Source: Ruminococcus sp. | Lineage (GTDB): Bacteria > Bacillota > Clostridia > Oscillospirales > Ruminococcaceae | Direction: 5' to 3' | Length of the DNA stretch: 7,412 nucleotides | Assembly (NCBI GenBank): GCA_024697705.1 | Contig: JAILFF010000309.1 | Coordinates: 1-7,412, forward strand | In this document: positions 5,878-7,412 of the stretch, in pieces | Layout: each line of letters begins with the position of its first letter | How positions within the stretch are numbered: the first letter of the stretch is position 1 | Position numbers and translations under genes: made by a program | Notes under the pieces: model-generated | Seen by the model: the letters and a program-made list of their open reading frames with translations, nothing else | What the model was told of the DNA's origin: nothing | Databases searched by the model: none

Positions 5878-7101
5878 TCATTCTGCGGCGCTGCTGTCGT
5901 CGGAGGAGCTGCTTTCGTCCTCGCGGGGTTCTTCGCTTTCTTCTTCGCCTTCGCCCTCTTCTTCGCCTTCGTCGTCATCTTCCGAAGACGATGAATCGGA
6001 AGCGTTAGGGTCGCCGTTAAAATATTTATAGATAAGCTCGGACACCTGTATGATATAATTGTCCGACGACCAGCCGAAGCCCTTCGTGTCGCCCATGACG
6101 ACAAGCACATAATCGCCCGTGTCGCAGTAGACTATCGCCGCGTCGTGGCAGATGTCGTAGCCCTCGCCTGTGATATTTACCGTCTCGGTGCCCGAGGGAG
6201 TGCCCGCGGGGATCCTGTCGCGGTTGTTCAGCGCTTTGATGAAACCCAGAAGCTTTGCGGAGCAGTCGCGGTTCACCATCTCGCCGCGGTACACGGCATT
6301 AAGGAAACGTCCCGCGTCGAGAGCCGAGGTAGTGCTTGCGACGGTAGCGTCCGCCGAAACGACCGTGTCCCAGTAGCCCTGCTGACGGCACCACTCGGTA
6401 ACGGAATCCTGCCCGAGCTTTTCGACAAGCGCCGCGAACGAATCGTTGTCGCCGTTCTCGATCATATTGCGGATAAGGGTCTCGACATCATTGGCTTTAA
6501 TAGTACCGTCCGCGACCTTCTGATAAGCGGCACCCGCCGCAAAAAGCCGTATGATATTCGCGGAGAAGACAGGCTTTGTGTCTATCGAAAATTCGCGGTT
6601 CGACTCGGTATGCCTGAGATATACCTGCCATTCGCCGTCAAAGCCCGCGATCAGACTGTTTACCTCGCTTTGGAGTCCTCCGAGATCGTAGATCGAATTG
6701 GCGGCGGGCTTGATCTTTTTCTTGACGACCTCCCCCGAGCCTTCGCCCGGCAGTTTTATCAGGGGGTCTGCGGTAGTTGTGGTAGTGGTCTCGGCGGGAG
6801 CGGTCGTTGTCACGGTGGTAGTCACGGCGGACTTATCGGCTTCGGAGGAGCTTGTCAGCTCGGTCACGGCGATGGCGGGACCGCGGTAGGGCTCGACAAC
6901 GGGCTGATTATCGCGCTCGTTCATCGCGAGCTTTATCTTGAAAAGCAGCACCAGCACGGTTCCGACGAAAACAAAAGAAAACATAGCGCCCATCAAGGCG
7001 GCGAAATTGGTTTTTCGTTTGCGGGCGGCTCTTTTTTTCTCTGCTTTCTTCGCTCTCAGTTCCCTTTCCTCCTGCGGGGACAGGTTCTTTTTCTTTCCCA
7101 T
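5878..7101 (-). CDS. membrane-anchored class A beta-lactamase-fold protein, probably catalytically inactive
   Basis: The product is 407 residues. Residues 1-31 are a very basic cytoplasmic tail, ~33-56 one transmembrane helix, and ~75-133 an extracellular linker with Thr runs (94-110). Residues ~137-362 are a beta-lactamase/serine-hydrolase fold, and 363-407 a Ser/Asp/Glu-rich acidic tail. The fold is recognised from WQVYLRHTESNREFSIDTKPVFSANIIRLF, from STTSALDAGRFLNAVY, and from RIPAGTPSG...ITGEGYDICHDAAIVY. All three catalytic motifs are changed. SxxK is N182-I-I-R185, SDN is G217-D-N219, and KTG is I310-T-G312. A Glu166-type omega loop is also not evident. It therefore probably binds wall or partner molecules rather than hydrolysing beta-lactams, although this is inferred from motifs only. 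The start has AGGA (7114-7111) 9 nt upstream. It has its own promoter and terminator. Its Thr-rich linker resembles that of the NlpC/P60 protein. Confidence 0.9.
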   Translation of the reverse strand: MGKKKNLSPQEERELRAKKAEKKRAARKRKTNFAALMGAMFSFVFVGTVLVLLFKIKLAMNERDNQPVVEPYRGPAIAVTELTSSSEADKSAVTTTVTTTAPAETTTTTTADPLIKLPGEGSGEVVKKKIKPAANSIYDLGGLQSEVNSLIAGFDGEWQVYLRHTESNREFSIDTKPVFSANIIRLFAAGAAYQKVADGTIKANDVETLIRNMIENGDNDSFAALVEKLGQDSVTEWCRQQGYWDTVVSADATVASTTSALDAGRFLNAVYRGEMVNRDCSAKLLGFIKALNNRDRIPAGTPSGTETVNITGEGYDICHDAAIVYCDTGDYVLVVMGDTKGFGWSSDNYIIQVSELIYKYFNGDPNASDSSSSEDDDEGEEEGEGEEESEEPREDESSSSDDSSAAE

Positions 7102-7120
7102 AGCTTATCTTCCTCTCGTT

Positions 7121-7135
7121 CCCGGGCTCACCGGG
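7121..7135 (-). other. small hairpin next to the ribosome binding site
   Basis: CCCGG (7121-7125) and CCGGG (7131-7135) form a 5-bp GC stem with a 5-nt loop in the leader of the lactamase-fold gene, just upstream of its AGGAAG. It may influence translation initiation. There is no further evidence for a role. Confidence 0.3.
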
Positions 7136-7155
7136 GTACTGTTATCTCTATATCT

Positions 7156-7184
7156 ATAATATCTTATTTTTCGTGAATTGTCAA
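7156..7184 (-). promoter_or_regulatory. sigma-A promoter of the lactamase-fold gene
   Basis: On the minus strand, TTGACA (7184-7179) and TATTAT (7161-7156) are separated by exactly 17 bp: a perfect -35 and a -10 with one mismatch. The predicted start is near 7149, giving a ~48-nt leader. It indicates steady housekeeping transcription of the gene in vegetative cells. Confidence 0.87.
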
Positions 7185-7243
7185 GACCTCGCACGCCCGC
7201 GAAACGGAAATCAATTTTGCTCCATATGTTGGTAGTCTTGTAG

Positions 7244-7272
7244 GGGCGCACCTATGTGTGCGCCCATTTTTT
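7244..7272 (+). terminator. GC-rich hairpin with T-tract, orphan terminator or intergenic repeat
   Basis: GGGCGCAC (7244-7251) pairs perfectly with GTGCGCCC (7258-7265), then ATTTTTT. It has the form of a plus-strand Rho-independent terminator, but no plus-strand gene precedes it; the neighbour on its left is transcribed away. It may be an intergenic palindromic repeat copy (the GTAGGGGCGCAC style is common in intergenic palindromes) or a block to stray antisense transcription into the gap. Confidence 0.55.
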
Positions 7273-7322
7273 GGGGTCAAAAGGCGCAGTTTGCGGGCGC
7301 TCACGCAGGTGTCAAGTCCCAC

Positions 7323-7367
7323 ATAGTTTACAAATCGTCTAATAAGATAGTTTACAAGTTAATAAGA
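7323..7367. repeat. direct repeat ATAGTTTACAA, 24-bp period
   Basis: ATAGTTTACAA occurs at 7323-7333 and 7347-7357, each followed by a TAATAAGA-like stretch (7340-7347, 7360-7367). The rest of 7185-7412 has no ORF of note and no RNA gene that I can recognise. The repeat could be a regulator site for a gene beyond the window or the end of a mobile element. It cannot be resolved at the window edge. Confidence 0.5.
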
Positions 7368-7412
7368 AAAAGTGAATTGATTTTGTAACGAGCAATGAAC
7401 ACGTAGTGAGGG

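Noticed and set aside
5331..6110. 259-codon minus-strand frame spanning the spoIIGA start and the lactamase-fold C-terminus
   Set aside because: It crosses a strong terminator and the spoIIG promoter and is out of frame with both real genes. The sequence is a frameshifted version of them.
6145..7176. 343-codon open frame on the plus strand antisense to the lactamase-fold gene
   Set aside because: The opposite strand has a recognisable fold, promoter, ribosome binding site and terminator. The antisense product has no recognisable family and runs through the lactamase gene's leader.
7310..7315. minus-strand TTGACA as an extra promoter for the lactamase-fold gene
   Set aside because: The sequence at the -10 distance is GC-rich with no TATAAT-like hexamer. 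The promoter at 7156-7184 is far better.

Overview
The window looks like a chromosomal segment of a Gram-positive, spore-forming-lineage Firmicute, most likely an Oscillospiraceae/Ruminococcus-type clostridium. This rests on the spoIIGA-sigE pair, moderately GC-rich genes between AT-rich spacers, Rho-independent terminators, AGGAG-type ribosome binding sites, and threonine-rich linkers on exported proteins. The taxonomic assignment is inference from sequence style.

Layout. Bases 1-366 are an AT-rich leader with a sigma-A promoter (TTGACC-N17-TATAAT). They also hold a consensus WalR-type box over the start site and several inverted repeats. 367-2001 (+) encodes an exported NlpC/P60 peptidoglycan hydrolase with a PcsB/CwlO-like coiled coil and a long Thr-rich linker, ending at a strong terminator. 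2261-3676 (+) encodes a membrane-anchored HtrA/DegP-type serine protease with its own unusual promoter region and terminator. 3677-4065 is a convergent intergenic region filled by a terminator and a ~220-bp foldback (MITE-like) repeat. On the minus strand follow sigE (4066-4791) and spoIIGA (4883-5710). They are transcribed from a promoter near 5739-5774 that carries a Spo0A box at a 22-bp-spaced -35 position. Upstream of these, also on the minus strand, 5878-7101 encodes a membrane-anchored class A beta-lactamase-fold protein. It has its own TTGACA-N17-TATTAT promoter and a terminator that isolates it from spoIIGA. The right edge (7185-7412) has no gene. It holds a GC-rich hairpin with a T-tract and a direct repeat.

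How the genes relate. SpoIIGA is the membrane aspartic protease that activates pro-sigma-E in the mother cell, so 4066-5774 is a self-contained, Spo0A-driven sporulation unit. The other three products all act at the cell surface: peptidoglycan cleavage, envelope protein quality control, and a wall-facing lactamase-like domain. No new multi-gene system is evident. The most unusual items are the lactamase-fold protein, which has lost all three active-site motifs (SxxK to NxxR, SDN to GDN, KTG to ITG), the possible WalR/OmpR-family control sites upstream of the hydrolase and protease genes, and the foldback element beside sigE.
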